27,139 bases of DNA, from assembly GCA_021808195.1 (NCBI GenBank), contig JAKBCE010000043.1:1-27139 (forward strand), written 5' to 3'. The position numbers were made by a program, and so were the translations under genes. Below are positions 7,156 to 15,326 of this stretch, piece by piece. The notes beneath the pieces are model-generated. The model made no database searches. It was not told the DNA's origin and saw only the letters and a list, made by a program, of their open reading frames with translations. Origin of the DNA: Pseudomonadota bacterium. GTDB lineage: Bacteria; Pseudomonadota; Gammaproteobacteria; Steroidobacterales; Steroidobacteraceae. How positions within the stretch are numbered: position 1 is the first letter of the stretch; every line of letters starts with the position of its first letter.

Positions 7156-8126
7156 GCCGACGCGGCGCGCCGTTGCTTGTGGCGCTCGCCTGTCTTGGCG
7201 TATTTGCCGCGCGGGCCCGTGCCACGGAGCTGTTCGTCTCGAATGAGATCGACGACACGGTGACCGTACTCAACGGGGACACCTACAAGGTGATCGCCAC
7301 CATCCCGACGGACCAGCGGCCGCGGGGCATCGTCGAGACCCCGGACCACAAGTACGTGCTGGTCTGCGATGGGGACTCGGGCAACATCGATGTCATCGAT
7401 ACCCGTACACTGAAGGTCGTCCGCCGGCTGAAGACCGGACCCGATCCGGAAACCCTGGCGATGTCCCCCTCGGGCGACAAGGTCTACGTGTCGAACGAGA
7501 ACAATGCGCTGGTCACGGTGATCAATTTCGCGACCGGCAAGTGGATCCGGCAGATTCCGGTGGGCATCGAGCCGGAGGGGCTGGCCGTCACCCATCACGG
7601 GCACACTGTCGTGGTCGTGTCCGAAACGACCAGCATGGCGCACTTCATCGACACCAGCACCTGGAAGGTCGTCGCCAACGTGCTGGTGGACACGCGGCCG
7701 CGAATCGCCGAGTTCACCCCGGATCAGCACCTGCTCTGGGTGTCCTCGGAAGTCGGCGGCACGGTGTCGGTGATCAATCCGCGCACCCATCGGATCGTGC
7801 ACATCATCAATTTCCATATTCCGGGCGTCGATCGGGAATACATCGGACCGGTGGGCGTGCGTTTCACATCCGACGGCCGGACCGCTTTCGTCGCGCTCGG
7901 GCGCGCCAACCGGGTCGCGGTCATCAATGCCAAGACGTACCGGGTCGAGAAGTACATCCTGGTCGGTCAGCGCCCCTGGCAGATGATGTTCAGCCCGCAC
8001 CGGCGGCGGCTGTTTGTCGTGAACGGGCTGACCAACGACGTGACGATCATCGACGTGTCGTCATTGCGGGCGGTGCGATCGGTGCCGGTGGGCCGGCTGC
8101 CCTGGGGCATTGCGGTGGTGCCCTGA
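7140..8126 (+). CDS. Exported YVTN-family beta-propeller protein of the PQQ alcohol oxidation cluster
   Basis: This 328-residue protein has a signal peptide (to about residue 28, ARA) and then seven or so propeller blades. Each blade holds a variant of V-x-V-I-[ND]-x2-T-x-K-V followed by I-P-V-G-x2-P-x-G-[IL]; examples are TVTVLNGDTYKVIATI, VIDTRTLKVV and TIIDVSSLRAV. The repeat type and the neighbours match the beta-propeller associated with PQQ-dependent catabolism (TIGR03866 type). The role is unknown; it may bind a partner or metal in the periplasm alongside the binding protein upstream. GGAG at about 7130 supports the ATG at 7140, which lies inside the 3' end of the previous gene. Confidence 0.85.
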   Translation: MPSALSRRGAPLLVALACLGVFAARARATELFVSNEIDDTVTVLNGDTYKVIATIPTDQRPRGIVETPDHKYVLVCDGDSGNIDVIDTRTLKVVRRLKTGPDPETLAMSPSGDKVYVSNENNALVTVINFATGKWIRQIPVGIEPEGLAVTHHGHTVVVVSETTSMAHFIDTSTWKVVANVLVDTRPRIAEFTPDQHLLWVSSEVGGTVSVINPRTHRIVHIINFHIPGVDREYIGPVGVRFTSDGRTAFVALGRANRVAVINAKTYRVEKYILVGQRPWQMMFSPHRRRLFVVNGLTNDVTIIDVSSLRAVRSVPVGRLPWGIAVVP

Positions 8127-8228
8127 GGGCAGTGCGCACTCCACAGACGGTCGAGGCGGTGCCTCAAGCGCGCGCGGTTGCCGAGGCGGATGCGGGATAG
8201 AGGCGGGGTCCACAGGAGGATGCGGGCG

Positions 8229-9203
8229 GTGAGGTGCTGGCGCCGGACTGTTGCGATGCTGCTGCTGATCGTTGCCGCACCGGTGTTCGCGCGTGCGCAA
8301 CCCACCGTGCGCATCGCGGTGTTGAAGTTCGGCACCGTCAACTGGGTGCTCGATGTCATCCGCCATCACGAGCTCGACCGGGCGAATGGTATCCGCATCG
8401 AGGTGTTGCCGCTCGCTACCAATCAGGCCACGCTGGTGGCGTTGCAGGCCGGCCGAGTCGACTGCGCGGTGTCCGACTGGCTGTGGGTCTCGCGCCAGCG
8501 CGCCGCCGGGGCGCACTGGACGTTCTTTCCGTTCTCGACGGATCTCGGCGCCCTGATCGGCGCGCGCGGCACCTCGATCCGCAGCCTCGCCGACTTGCGT
8601 CACCGCCGCCTCGGGATTGCCGGCGGGCCGCTCGATAAGAGCTGGGTGCTGCTGCAGGCGCTCGCCCGCGAGCAGCACATCGACCTTGCGCGCGAGGCTG
8701 AGCTGTCCTTCGGCGCACCGCCGCTGCTCAATCAGGAACTGCTCGCGGGCCGTCTTGATGCGGTGTTGACGTTCTGGAACTTCGCCGCGCGGCTCGAGAG
8801 CCATGGTCTGCCGGTGGTGCTGCCGATGCGGGCGGCGCTGCGTCAGCTCGGCTTCAAGGCGCCGCTGGCGCTCGTCGGCTATGTCGTCTCGAGCCGCTGG
8901 GCCCGGGCGCACCCGCGAGCGCTCGCCGGGTTCGTGCGTGCCACGCGCGAGGCCGATACCATTCTCGCCACCTCCAATGCGGAGTGGCAGTGGCTCGGGC
9001 GACGCACCGGGGCACGCACTGCGGTGGAGCTGGCGGCACTGCGGAATGGCTTTCGCGCGGGCATTCCGGCGCACTGGGGCCCGCAGCAACAGCGCGAGGC
9101 CGAGGCGTTGTATGCTCTGTTCGCCAGGGTCGGCGGTCGAAAGCTGGTCGGCGCCAGTGCGCGGCTGCAGCCCGGCACGTTTCTCGCCACGGTGCACTAC
9201 TGA
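8229..9203 (+). CDS. NitT/TauT-type ABC transporter substrate-binding protein
   Basis: The mature protein resembles nitrate/taurine/sulfonate-type periplasmic binding proteins. It opens with VRIAVLKFGTVNWVLDVI, continues with a GIRIEVLPLATNQATLVALQ strand-helix unit, and has D-C-A-V-S-D-W and DAVLTFWNFAARL segments. GTG 8229 is preferred because a full AGGAGG (8214-8219) lies 9 nt upstream, and it gives a compact signal peptide ending ARA. ATG 8220 sits directly on that site, and ATG 8190 and TTG 8178 are also in frame. The product is then 324 residues. It starts a three-gene importer with no gaps, about 100 bp after the YVTN gene. The ligand cannot be read from the sequence. Confidence 0.85.
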   Translation: MRCWRRTVAMLLLIVAAPVFARAQPTVRIAVLKFGTVNWVLDVIRHHELDRANGIRIEVLPLATNQATLVALQAGRVDCAVSDWLWVSRQRAAGAHWTFFPFSTDLGALIGARGTSIRSLADLRHRRLGIAGGPLDKSWVLLQALAREQHIDLAREAELSFGAPPLLNQELLAGRLDAVLTFWNFAARLESHGLPVVLPMRAALRQLGFKAPLALVGYVVSSRWARAHPRALAGFVRATREADTILATSNAEWQWLGRRTGARTAVELAALRNGFRAGIPAHWGPQQQREAEALYALFARVGGRKLVGASARLQPGTFLATVHY

Positions 9204-9989
9204 ATGCGCGCGAGCACCGCTGCCGAGCGCACCTCGTCCTGGCTGGTGAGTTCCTCCCTCGCACAGCGGATCGCCTCGGTCGCGCTGTTCGTCGTGGTGT
9301 GGCAGGTCACGGCCGAAGTGCTGCATAGCCGGCTGCTACCGACGGCGACGGCGGTGTTCGTCACCCTGGTGCACCTGTGTGCCAACGGTTCGCTGCCGTT
9401 CAATCTCGGCATCACGCTGGCGCGGGTGGCGGCCGCGTTCTTCGTGGCGATGATCGTCGGCACGGCGATTGGCATCGTGATGGGCCGCTCGCGCACCATC
9501 GACGTCCTGTTCGACAGCTGGCTCGTTCTGCTGCTGAACTTGCCGGCGCTGGTGATCATCGTGCTCGCCTACGTCTGGTTCGGGCTGACCGAGGCGGCCG
9601 CGATCGGCGCGGTTGCCGTCAACAAGATCCCGGCGGTCGCCGTGACGCTGCGCGAGGGCGCGCGCGCCCTCGATCGCAGCTACGCCGACATGGCGCAGAG
9701 CTTTCAGATGGGCCGCTGGCGCACGCTGCGACACGTCATCATGCCGCAGCTGTATCCGTACATCTTCGCCGCCGCCCGCTCCGGGCTGGCGCTGGTGTGG
9801 AAGATCGTACTGATCGTCGAGCTGCTCGGGCGCAGCAATGGTGTCGGTTTCGAGATTCAGCTGTACTTCCAGCAGTTCGACGTGACACGCATTCTCGCCT
9901 ATACCATCGCCTTTGTGGCGGTGATCCAGTTGATCGAATGGGCGGCCTTCCAGCCGCTCGAGCGGCGTGCCGCGCGATGGCGCCCGTGA
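9204..9989 (+). CDS. NitT/TauT-type ABC transporter permease
   Basis: The ATG follows directly on the TGA of the binding-protein gene. The 261-residue product has about six hydrophobic segments and the BPD_transp_1 (EAA) loop: EGARALDRSYADMAQSF, then a GRWRTLRHVIMPQLYPYI stretch, which contacts the ATPase. This arrangement matches SsuC/TauC/NrtB permeases. It should form the inner-membrane channel for the binding protein upstream and the ATPase downstream, whose gene overlaps this one by 13 bp. The transported ligand is unknown. Its place between PQQ-dehydrogenase accessory genes suggests, but does not prove, a link to alcohol oxidation. Confidence 0.9.
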   Translation: MRASTAAERTSSWLVSSSLAQRIASVALFVVVWQVTAEVLHSRLLPTATAVFVTLVHLCANGSLPFNLGITLARVAAAFFVAMIVGTAIGIVMGRSRTIDVLFDSWLVLLLNLPALVIIVLAYVWFGLTEAAAIGAVAVNKIPAVAVTLREGARALDRSYADMAQSFQMGRWRTLRHVIMPQLYPYIFAAARSGLALVWKIVLIVELLGRSNGVGFEIQLYFQQFDVTRILAYTIAFVAVIQLIEWAAFQPLERRAARWRP

Positions 9990-10795
9990 CGCCGGCCCTG
10001 GATGCCGAGATCCGCGAGAAGCACTACCCGCGCTCGCGCGGCGGCCGTGCGCACCTCGCACTCGCCGGGCTTTCGCTGCACATCGAGCCGCGGGAAATCG
10101 TCGCGCTCGTCGGCCCCTCGGGCTGCGGCAAAACGACCTTTCTCAACATCGTCGCCGGCCTTGATCGCGAATTCGACGGCGAGGTGCACCTGGCATCGCG
10201 CCCCGACGGTGCGCCCGCCCGGGTCGGTTACGTCTTTCAGGAGCCGCGGCTGCTTCCCTGGCGCACGGTGTACGAGAACCTCGCGCTGGTGCTGCCGCCG
10301 CATCGCGCCGAGCCGATCGTCACGGACATGTTGAAGGCCGTGGGACTTGCCGAGGCCGGCGAGCTGTTTCCGGCGCAGCTGTCGGTGGGTATGAGCCGGC
10401 GCGTCGCCATCGCGCGTGCCTTCGCGATCGAGCCCGATCTGTTGTTGATGGACGAGCCGTTCGTTTCGCTCGACCACGACACGGTGGAGCAGTTGCGCGA
10501 GCTGCTGCTCAGGCTCTGGCAGGCACGTCCCACCACGGTACTGTTCGTGACGCACGACCTGCGCGAGGCGTTGGTGCTCGCCGACCGCCTGGTGCTGCTG
10601 TCGGGGCCGCCGGCGCACGTGGTGGGACAAGTGCCGGTGAGTATGGCTCGCGAGCGCCGCCGCAGCGGCGCCGAACTCGAGCGGCTGCGCGATGAAGTGC
10701 TGCGCCAGCACCGCGAGCTGATCGGGGCCGCCGGCACGATGTCATCCTCGCCGCCTGCCGCCGTCGAGCAGGCAGTACATCGAGACGGCCGGTGA
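9977..10795 (+). CDS. NitT/TauT-type ABC transporter ATP-binding protein
   Basis: The 272-residue ATPase has Walker A (GPSGCGKTT), Q-loop (VFQEPRLLPW), signature LSVGMSRR, Walker B (LLLMDEPF) and H-loop (VTHD). The signature's third residue is Val, not Gly, but LSxG is kept, so activity is likely. LLPWRTVYENL is typical of the SsuB/TauB/NrtC group. ATG 9977 is chosen because it lies within the end of the permease gene (13-bp overlap) and gives a normal length; the frame stays open further upstream, but that would run far into the permease gene. The last 25 residues or so (after about 245) are a non-conserved tail. Confidence 0.9.
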   Translation: MAPVTPALDAEIREKHYPRSRGGRAHLALAGLSLHIEPREIVALVGPSGCGKTTFLNIVAGLDREFDGEVHLASRPDGAPARVGYVFQEPRLLPWRTVYENLALVLPPHRAEPIVTDMLKAVGLAEAGELFPAQLSVGMSRRVAIARAFAIEPDLLLMDEPFVSLDHDTVEQLRELLLRLWQARPTTVLFVTHDLREALVLADRLVLLSGPPAHVVGQVPVSMARERRRSGAELERLRDEVLRQHRELIGAAGTMSSSPPAAVEQAVHRDGR

Positions 10796-11010
10796 GCGGC
10801 GACTTCGGCGCTGGCCGCGTACCGCTGCGCCGTCGAAACGGGCTGTACAAGGCGGCGCGTTGTGGCATATTGCGCACGCATATCCGGTGCGGCCGTGGAG
10901 GGGACGTCGGCCGACCGCGGGACGATCGTGCGAGGCCGGGCCGTGCGCCACGGTCGGGGCCCGGCCCGATCAGGCGCCAGTTGGTGTTGGTCATGAGGCG
11001 GTGAAGCGCG
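10796..11010. other. 215-bp gap between two ABC transporter units
   Basis: No convincing gene is seen. A 70-residue open frame (10792-11004) is rich in Arg, Gly and Pro and lacks a ribosome-binding site. This is the largest gap in the accessory cluster after xoxF, so the ATPase/permease pair downstream may have its own promoter, although no clear -35/-10 pair could be identified. Confidence 0.4.
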
Positions 11011-11802
11011 ATGTTGGATGTCAAAGCAGACGCAGCTGACCGACAGACAGTCCGTTCGCCAGACGGGGAGGCACAACCCCTGGTGGTGGAGGGACTCAGC
11101 CACGCATTCGGCGAGCGGCACGCGCTGCGCAACGTCTCCTTCCAGGTCAAGCGCGGCGAGCGCACGATGCTGCTCGGCCTCAACGGCGCGGGCAAGACCA
11201 CGTTGTTCTCGTTGATCACCCGCCTCTACAATCATCGCAGCGGCTCGATCCGCATCTTCGGCTGGGAGATCAAGCACAAGCCATCCGAGGCGCTCGCCCG
11301 ACTCGGGGTGGTGTTTCAGCTGCCGACGCTCGATCTGGAGCTGTCGGTGGCGCAGAACCTGTACTATCACGCGGCGCTGCACGGGTTGCCGCGTCGGGAG
11401 GCGGGGGTGCGCCTGCGGCGCGAGATCGAGCGGGTCGGACTGACGGAGCGGCTGCGCGAGCATGCACGCACGTTAAGCGGGGGACAACGTCGCCGCGTCG
11501 AGATCGCGCGTGCGCTGATCCATCGGCCGAAGCTGCTGCTGCTCGATGAGCCGACGGTCGGGCTGGATGTCGCGAGCCGCCAGTTTCTGCTCGATCACGT
11601 GCGCATGCTGGCGCGAGAGGAAGGGCTCGCGGTGCTGTGGGCGACCCATCTGATCGATGAGGTGGACGCCGATGCGCGAGTGATCGTGCTGCACCAGGGG
11701 CGCATTCTGGCGGAGGGTCCGGTGCCGCAGGTCATCCGGCAAGCGAACGCCGCCTCGATGCGTGAGGCGTTCGACAATCTGATCGGCGAGCGCAGCGAAT
11801 GA
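11011..11802 (+). CDS. ABC transporter ATP-binding protein of the PQQ-dependent alcohol dehydrogenase system (Ped/Lut type)
   Basis: The 263-residue ATPase has Walker A (GLNGAGKTT), Q-loop (VVFQLPTLDLELS), signature LSGGQRRR, Walker B (LLLLDEPT) and H-loop (ATHLIDEV). The GLNGAGKTTLFSLITRLY stretch and the FQLPTLDLELSV motif fit ATPases that pair with ABC-2 permeases in PQQ alcohol dehydrogenase clusters (TIGR03864 type). In Pseudomonas putida the corresponding Ped transporter is reported to be needed for rare-earth-dependent growth, and Lut proteins of Methylorubrum are related. The stop overlaps the permease ATG (ATGA), so the pair is translationally coupled. The N-terminal 24 residues or so are not conserved; a later start is possible. 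Confidence 0.87.
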   Translation: MLDVKADAADRQTVRSPDGEAQPLVVEGLSHAFGERHALRNVSFQVKRGERTMLLGLNGAGKTTLFSLITRLYNHRSGSIRIFGWEIKHKPSEALARLGVVFQLPTLDLELSVAQNLYYHAALHGLPRREAGVRLRREIERVGLTERLREHARTLSGGQRRRVEIARALIHRPKLLLLDEPTVGLDVASRQFLLDHVRMLAREEGLAVLWATHLIDEVDADARVIVLHQGRILAEGPVPQVIRQANAASMREAFDNLIGERSE

Positions 11803-12605
11803 AACCAGTGCATTACTACCGCTGTCTGCGCGGCATCGTGTGGCGCGAGGCGCTGCGCTTCATCAACCAGCGGGGGCGTTTCCTGGCAGCGCTGGTGCGA
11901 CCGCTGGTGTGGCTGCTGATCTTCGCCACCGGCTTTCGCTTCGTGCTCGGCGTGTCGATCATCCCGCCGTACCAGACCTACATTCCCTATCAGGTCTACA
12001 TTGCACCGGGCCTGCTCGGCATGATCCTGATGTTCCAGGGCATGCAGAGCTCGCTGTCGATGGTGTGGGACCGCGAGACCGGCAGCATGCGCACGCTGCT
12101 GGTCAGTCCGCTGCCGCGCTGGTACCTGCTCACCTCCAAACTGATCGCGGCGGTGATCGTCTCGGTGCTGCAGGCGTACGTGTTCCTCGCCGTCGGCTAC
12201 TTCTGGGGCATCCATCCGCCGCACCGCGGCTACTTCACGGTGCTGCCGGCGCTGATTCTCTCGGGGATGATGCTGAGCTCGCTCGGGTTGTTTCTCTCCT
12301 CGGTGATCCGCCAGCTGGAGAATTTCGCCGGCGTGATGAATTTCGTGATCTTCCCGATGTTCTTCGCCTCCTCGGCGCTCTATCCGCTGTGGACGGTGCG
12401 CCAGGCGAACGAGCGGCTCTACTATATCTGCAAGGCCAACCCGTTCACCGATGCGGTGGAGCTGATCCGCTTCGCGCTCTACGGGAAGTTCAACCTCGAG
12501 GCGTTCGCCGTGGTCGGCGGCTCGCTCCTGGTATTCATGACCCTGGCGATCCTCGGCTATGACCCGGGACGTGGGCTCATTACCCGCCGCGGCGGCGCCG
12601 AGTGA
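11799..12605 (+). CDS. pedC: ABC-2 type permease of the PQQ alcohol dehydrogenase-associated transporter (PedC-like)
   Basis: This 268-residue membrane protein has about six hydrophobic segments and typical ABC-2 motifs: RPLVWLLIFATGFRF, the periplasmic PYQTYIPYQVYIAPGLLGM segment, the DRETGSMRTLLVSPLPR coupling region, and the ALYPL / NPFTDAVELIRFALYG C-terminal region. This is the pattern of the alcohol-associated permease family typified by PedC (TIGR03861 type). It works with the ATPase encoded just upstream and overlapping by 4 bp. ABC-2 permeases usually export, so how such a system supports lanthanide or PQQ metabolism is unclear. It is the last gene of the + strand oxidation island; a convergent operon ends 31 bp beyond it. 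Confidence 0.87.
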   Translation: MKPVHYYRCLRGIVWREALRFINQRGRFLAALVRPLVWLLIFATGFRFVLGVSIIPPYQTYIPYQVYIAPGLLGMILMFQGMQSSLSMVWDRETGSMRTLLVSPLPRWYLLTSKLIAAVIVSVLQAYVFLAVGYFWGIHPPHRGYFTVLPALILSGMMLSSLGLFLSSVIRQLENFAGVMNFVIFPMFFASSALYPLWTVRQANERLYYICKANPFTDAVELIRFALYGKFNLEAFAVVGGSLLVFMTLAILGYDPGRGLITRRGGAE

Positions 12606-12636
12606 TGCGTAGCGCGGCGCGCGCGGCGGGCCACAT

Positions 12637-13497
12637 CTACAGACGCTTCGGCAGTACCCGATACAACACCCGGGCGATGCCCGGCACCAGCCGCGGGCGC
12701 GCCAGCCGCGCGTCGTAGCGGGCCATGCGCCGCTCGTTTTCGGCCAGACACGTGCCGAGCAGTCCGTGCAGCGTGATCGGTGCGGCGATGTCCTGGTGAG
12801 CGGTGAGGGTAAAGTTCTCACCGGAGCCGCTCTGCGCATCGGCGCGGCCGAGGCTGCGGGCCGTCTTCACCCGCGAGGCGATCTGTTTCAGGATGATCCA
12901 TCCGCAGCGCAGCCGATACGCCGGCCGCTGCCACCACGGCCGCTGCATGCGCCGCGCCTTGACCCAGTTGACGAAGAACAGGATGTGGCGCACCTCTTCC
13001 TCCATCACCGGGTCGAACACCGTAACCAGGTCGGCCGGAAAGAATCCCGATTCGCGCGCCAGTGCGAACAGGCCGAAGGCGAAGAACGAGTCGAAACACT
13101 CCCCGAAGCCGGCGAACAGGAAGTCCCCCTCCAGGTCGCGCGGGGTGTAGGGCGCGGGGAATTCGATCGGGATCCGGTAGTGCGCGGTGAGCGCGGCGAG
13201 CAGGCGCGCGTGGCGCTGCTCCTCGAAGCCCTGCAGCGCGATCGCGCGACGCAGCTGCGGGTCGCGCTCGAGCACGGCGGCGGCCGTCACGGTGTGGGAG
13301 GTGACGTTCTCGGTGGACACCGCTTCTTGCCAGAAGGGCAGACCAGTGAGGCGCTTCAGTTCCTCGGCCGAGAGCTTCGGCCAGGGGATGTGCTCCGGGT
13401 CGTAATCGAGGTGCGTGTCGAAGAAGAACTGCGCGAGCAGCCGCTTGTGCTCGGGTGATCCTGCTCGGGGGGCGAGCTCAGCCTGAACCGCGGACAT
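12637..13497 (-). CDS. Ferritin-like di-iron protein at the end of the hopanoid operon
   Basis: The 286-residue product carries two E-x-x-H motifs (E93-x2-H96 and E168-x2-H171), each preceded by a candidate bridging or terminal glutamate (E63 and E133). That is the [E...ExxH]2 pattern of ferritin-like di-iron proteins, which include oxygenases and desaturases as well as storage proteins. There is no signal peptide; its hydrophobic helices (around 135-150 and 172-180) belong to the bundle. ATG 13497 follows AGAGGGA and lies inside the 3' end of hpnL (20-bp overlap), so it belongs to the hpnI-J-K-L transcript. The family is not one I know as a named hopanoid gene. Hydroxylation, desaturation or oxidation of a hopanoid or its head group is an inference from fold and position only. 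Confidence 0.75.
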   Translation of the reverse strand: MSAVQAELAPRAGSPEHKRLLAQFFFDTHLDYDPEHIPWPKLSAEELKRLTGLPFWQEAVSTENVTSHTVTAAAVLERDPQLRRAIALQGFEEQRHARLLAALTAHYRIPIEFPAPYTPRDLEGDFLFAGFGECFDSFFAFGLFALARESGFFPADLVTVFDPVMEEEVRHILFFVNWVKARRMQRPWWQRPAYRLRCGWIILKQIASRVKTARSLGRADAQSGSGENFTLTAHQDIAAPITLHGLLGTCLAENERRMARYDARLARPRLVPGIARVLYRVLPKRL

Positions 13498-14455
13498 GGT
13501 GTAATTCCCTCTTTCCCTCAGTCCAGTACCAGGATAGCAACGCGGGTGCACTGAAGAGAATCTCGCGCATGCGCTTGGTCAGCGACAGCGCGAGGGCGAG
13601 GTCGGCATCGACGCCGAGCAGTCCGCCGATACCGACCAGGGTTGCTTCCTGCACGCCCAGCCCGGCGGGCACCACGAAGATGAAATTGCGTGCCGCCTGA
13701 GTCAGGCTCTCCAGCACCAGCGCCGCCTCGAAACTGACGGCATGCCCCAGCCAGCGCAGCGCGAGCCAGGTCTCGAGCGTCCCGGCGAGCAATCCGGCGA
13801 GCTGCCAGAGCATGGTGCGCACCCAGCGCGTCCAGTCGGCGATCAGCGTACGCAGCGCCGCATCGAGTGCGCTCCACTTGCCGTTGAGCAGACGCAGCGT
13901 CTGTTCACCGAGCATCTTCACCGCCACCTTCTCCAGCCGCTCGAACACCGAGCCGTAGTGCAGCAGCGCGGCGGCCAGTACGAACAGCGGCAGGCTGGCG
14001 GCCAGTCCGAGCAGCACGTCGCTGGCGGAGCGGACCATGCCGATCAGGCTGAGCAGGCAGGTGCCCCCGATCAGCACGAACAGGTATTGACTGAACAGCG
14101 TGAACAACAGCTCCGCGGTGACGCTGGCGGCGGCCCACACCCCGTCGACTCCGCCTGCGGCGAGCAGGCGGATGCCCACGAGCTCCCCGCCAATGTTGGC
14201 CACCGGCAGCAGCCGGTTGATCGCCTCGCGGACCGTGGCGATCCAAAACAGGCGCGCAGCGCTCACGCGCTGCTCAATCAACGCCTGCCAGCCGCGCGAG
14301 TCGAGCAGAATCGGCAGCGCGTGCAGTGGCACGAGCCACAGCAGCACCCAGCCCGCTCGCGCGATGGGCGTGAGGATGGCCGGGCCCTCGCGCGCCAGCA
14401 GCACCACCAGCAGCGCCAGCCCGGCGATCAGCGCAATGCGGACTGTGAGTCTCAT
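13478..14455 (-). CDS. hpnL: Hopanoid biosynthesis-associated membrane protein HpnL
   Basis: The 325-residue integral membrane protein has about seven or eight hydrophobic segments and resembles the lysylphosphatidylglycerol-synthase-like transmembrane family (UPF0104), with the NRLLPVANIGGELVGIRLL and FVVPAGLGVQEATLVGIGG motifs. In hopanoid clusters this family is HpnL (TIGR03476 type), found next to hpnK/J/I exactly as here. Its role is unknown; flipping or transport of a lipid intermediate has been suggested from the fold. ATG 14455 overlaps the hpnK stop in an ATGA junction, and the 3' end overlaps the di-iron gene, so all three are probably co-translated. Confidence 0.9.
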   Translation of the reverse strand: MRLTVRIALIAGLALLVVLLAREGPAILTPIARAGWVLLWLVPLHALPILLDSRGWQALIEQRVSAARLFWIATVREAINRLLPVANIGGELVGIRLLAAGGVDGVWAAASVTAELLFTLFSQYLFVLIGGTCLLSLIGMVRSASDVLLGLAASLPLFVLAAALLHYGSVFERLEKVAVKMLGEQTLRLLNGKWSALDAALRTLIADWTRWVRTMLWQLAGLLAGTLETWLALRWLGHAVSFEAALVLESLTQAARNFIFVVPAGLGVQEATLVGIGGLLGVDADLALALSLTKRMREILFSAPALLSWYWTEGKRELHHVRGSG

Positions 14456-15318
14456 GCGGCCTGATGAGAGGCGAGCGCGCCGCGCCCGGCGGTGAGCGCG
14501 CGGAATCCTCCGGTGTGGGCGCCGCAGGCGTGCACCGCCGCGCGCACCCGTGCACTGAGCAGCGCATCGAGTTCGTCGCGGTGGCGGTAGCTGCCCATCG
14601 TCGCGGTGAGCGCATTGCGGGTCGCCGGATGCAGGTAGATCTCGGTGAGCCCCTCGGGCAGACGGGCGAGGATCTCGAGCAGGCGCGACTCGTCCATGGC
14701 GCCGCTCGCCGAGAGGCCGAAGAGCTGATCGTTGCTCGCGATGCCGGCCGCGCGCAGCCGCAGCCGCATCAGTGCGAGCCAGGGCGAGAGCAGGGCGCCG
14801 GCGAGCGCGGCGCTGCCGCGCGGGGCCGCCCAGCGCGGCTCGCGCGGCCAGCGGATGGGCGGGCGGCCGTACTCGGCGCCAATGGCGAGCAGCATCGACA
14901 GCACGGTTGGGTGCAGGTGAAAGTGTTTGTGTGCGTTCACGTGATCGAGCGGCAGGCCCGTGGCGGCAAAGGCCGCGAACTGCGCGCGAATCTCCGCCTC
15001 GAGCTGCCGACGCACCCGCGGCAGGCTGAAGAAACGCACGCCGTCGCGGGCCATCCGGTCGGCAAAACGCCCCGAATCATCCACCAGGGCCGGAATCTGC
15101 CGCGGCGGCAGTACGGCCGGTCCGTCGGCGAGCACGACGTGCAGCCCCACGGCGAGCTTCGGCAGTGCCCGGGCGCGGCGCACCGCGTCCTCGCACGCCT
15201 CGGCTGCGACCATCAGGCTCGCGCAGGTGAGTACGCCACCCTGATGGGCCTGCTCAATCGCCTCGTTGACCGCCTCGTGCAGGCCGAAATCATCGGCGGT
15301 GACGATCAGCGCCTTCAA
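14452..15318 (-). CDS. hpnK: Hopanoid head-group deacetylase HpnK (YdjC/ChbG-like)
   Basis: The 288-residue protein has the YdjC-like carbohydrate deacetylase pattern: TADDFG at 7-12 (metal-binding D9/D10), H60 in VGLHVVL, and NAHKHFHLHP at 128-137 with several metal-ligand histidines. In Burkholderia, HpnK is reported to deacetylate the N-acetylglucosaminyl hopanoid made by HpnI, giving the glucosaminyl form used by HpnJ. The start appears to be TTG 15318, 8 nt after the hpnJ stop; the protein begins MKALIVTADD as expected for the family, and no better ATG or GTG fits. Its stop overlaps the hpnL start by 4 bp. Confidence 0.92.
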   Translation of the reverse strand: MKALIVTADDFGLHEAVNEAIEQAHQGGVLTCASLMVAAEACEDAVRRARALPKLAVGLHVVLADGPAVLPPRQIPALVDDSGRFADRMARDGVRFFSLPRVRRQLEAEIRAQFAAFAATGLPLDHVNAHKHFHLHPTVLSMLLAIGAEYGRPPIRWPREPRWAAPRGSAALAGALLSPWLALMRLRLRAAGIASNDQLFGLSASGAMDESRLLEILARLPEGLTEIYLHPATRNALTATMGSYRHRDELDALLSARVRAAVHACGAHTGGFRALTAGRGALASHQAA

Positions 15319-15326
15319 CGGCCGGC

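Noticed and set aside
8061..9326. 421-codon minus-strand frame over the NitT/TauT binding protein
   Set aside because: Low-complexity His/Arg/Gln composition and no start signal; the + strand gene fits an intact three-gene importer.
10792..11004. 70-residue ORF in the gap before the Ped-type ATPase
   Set aside because: Arg/Gly/Pro-rich with no ribosome-binding site or recognisable motif. It also lacks a CxxCW pattern, so it is not the CXXCW protein sometimes found in these clusters.
11595..12839. 414-codon minus-strand open frame across the PedC-like permease
   Set aside because: Composition (His, Arg, Gln, Glu rich) is that of a GC-rich shadow frame; the + strand holds two well-recognised ABC genes.
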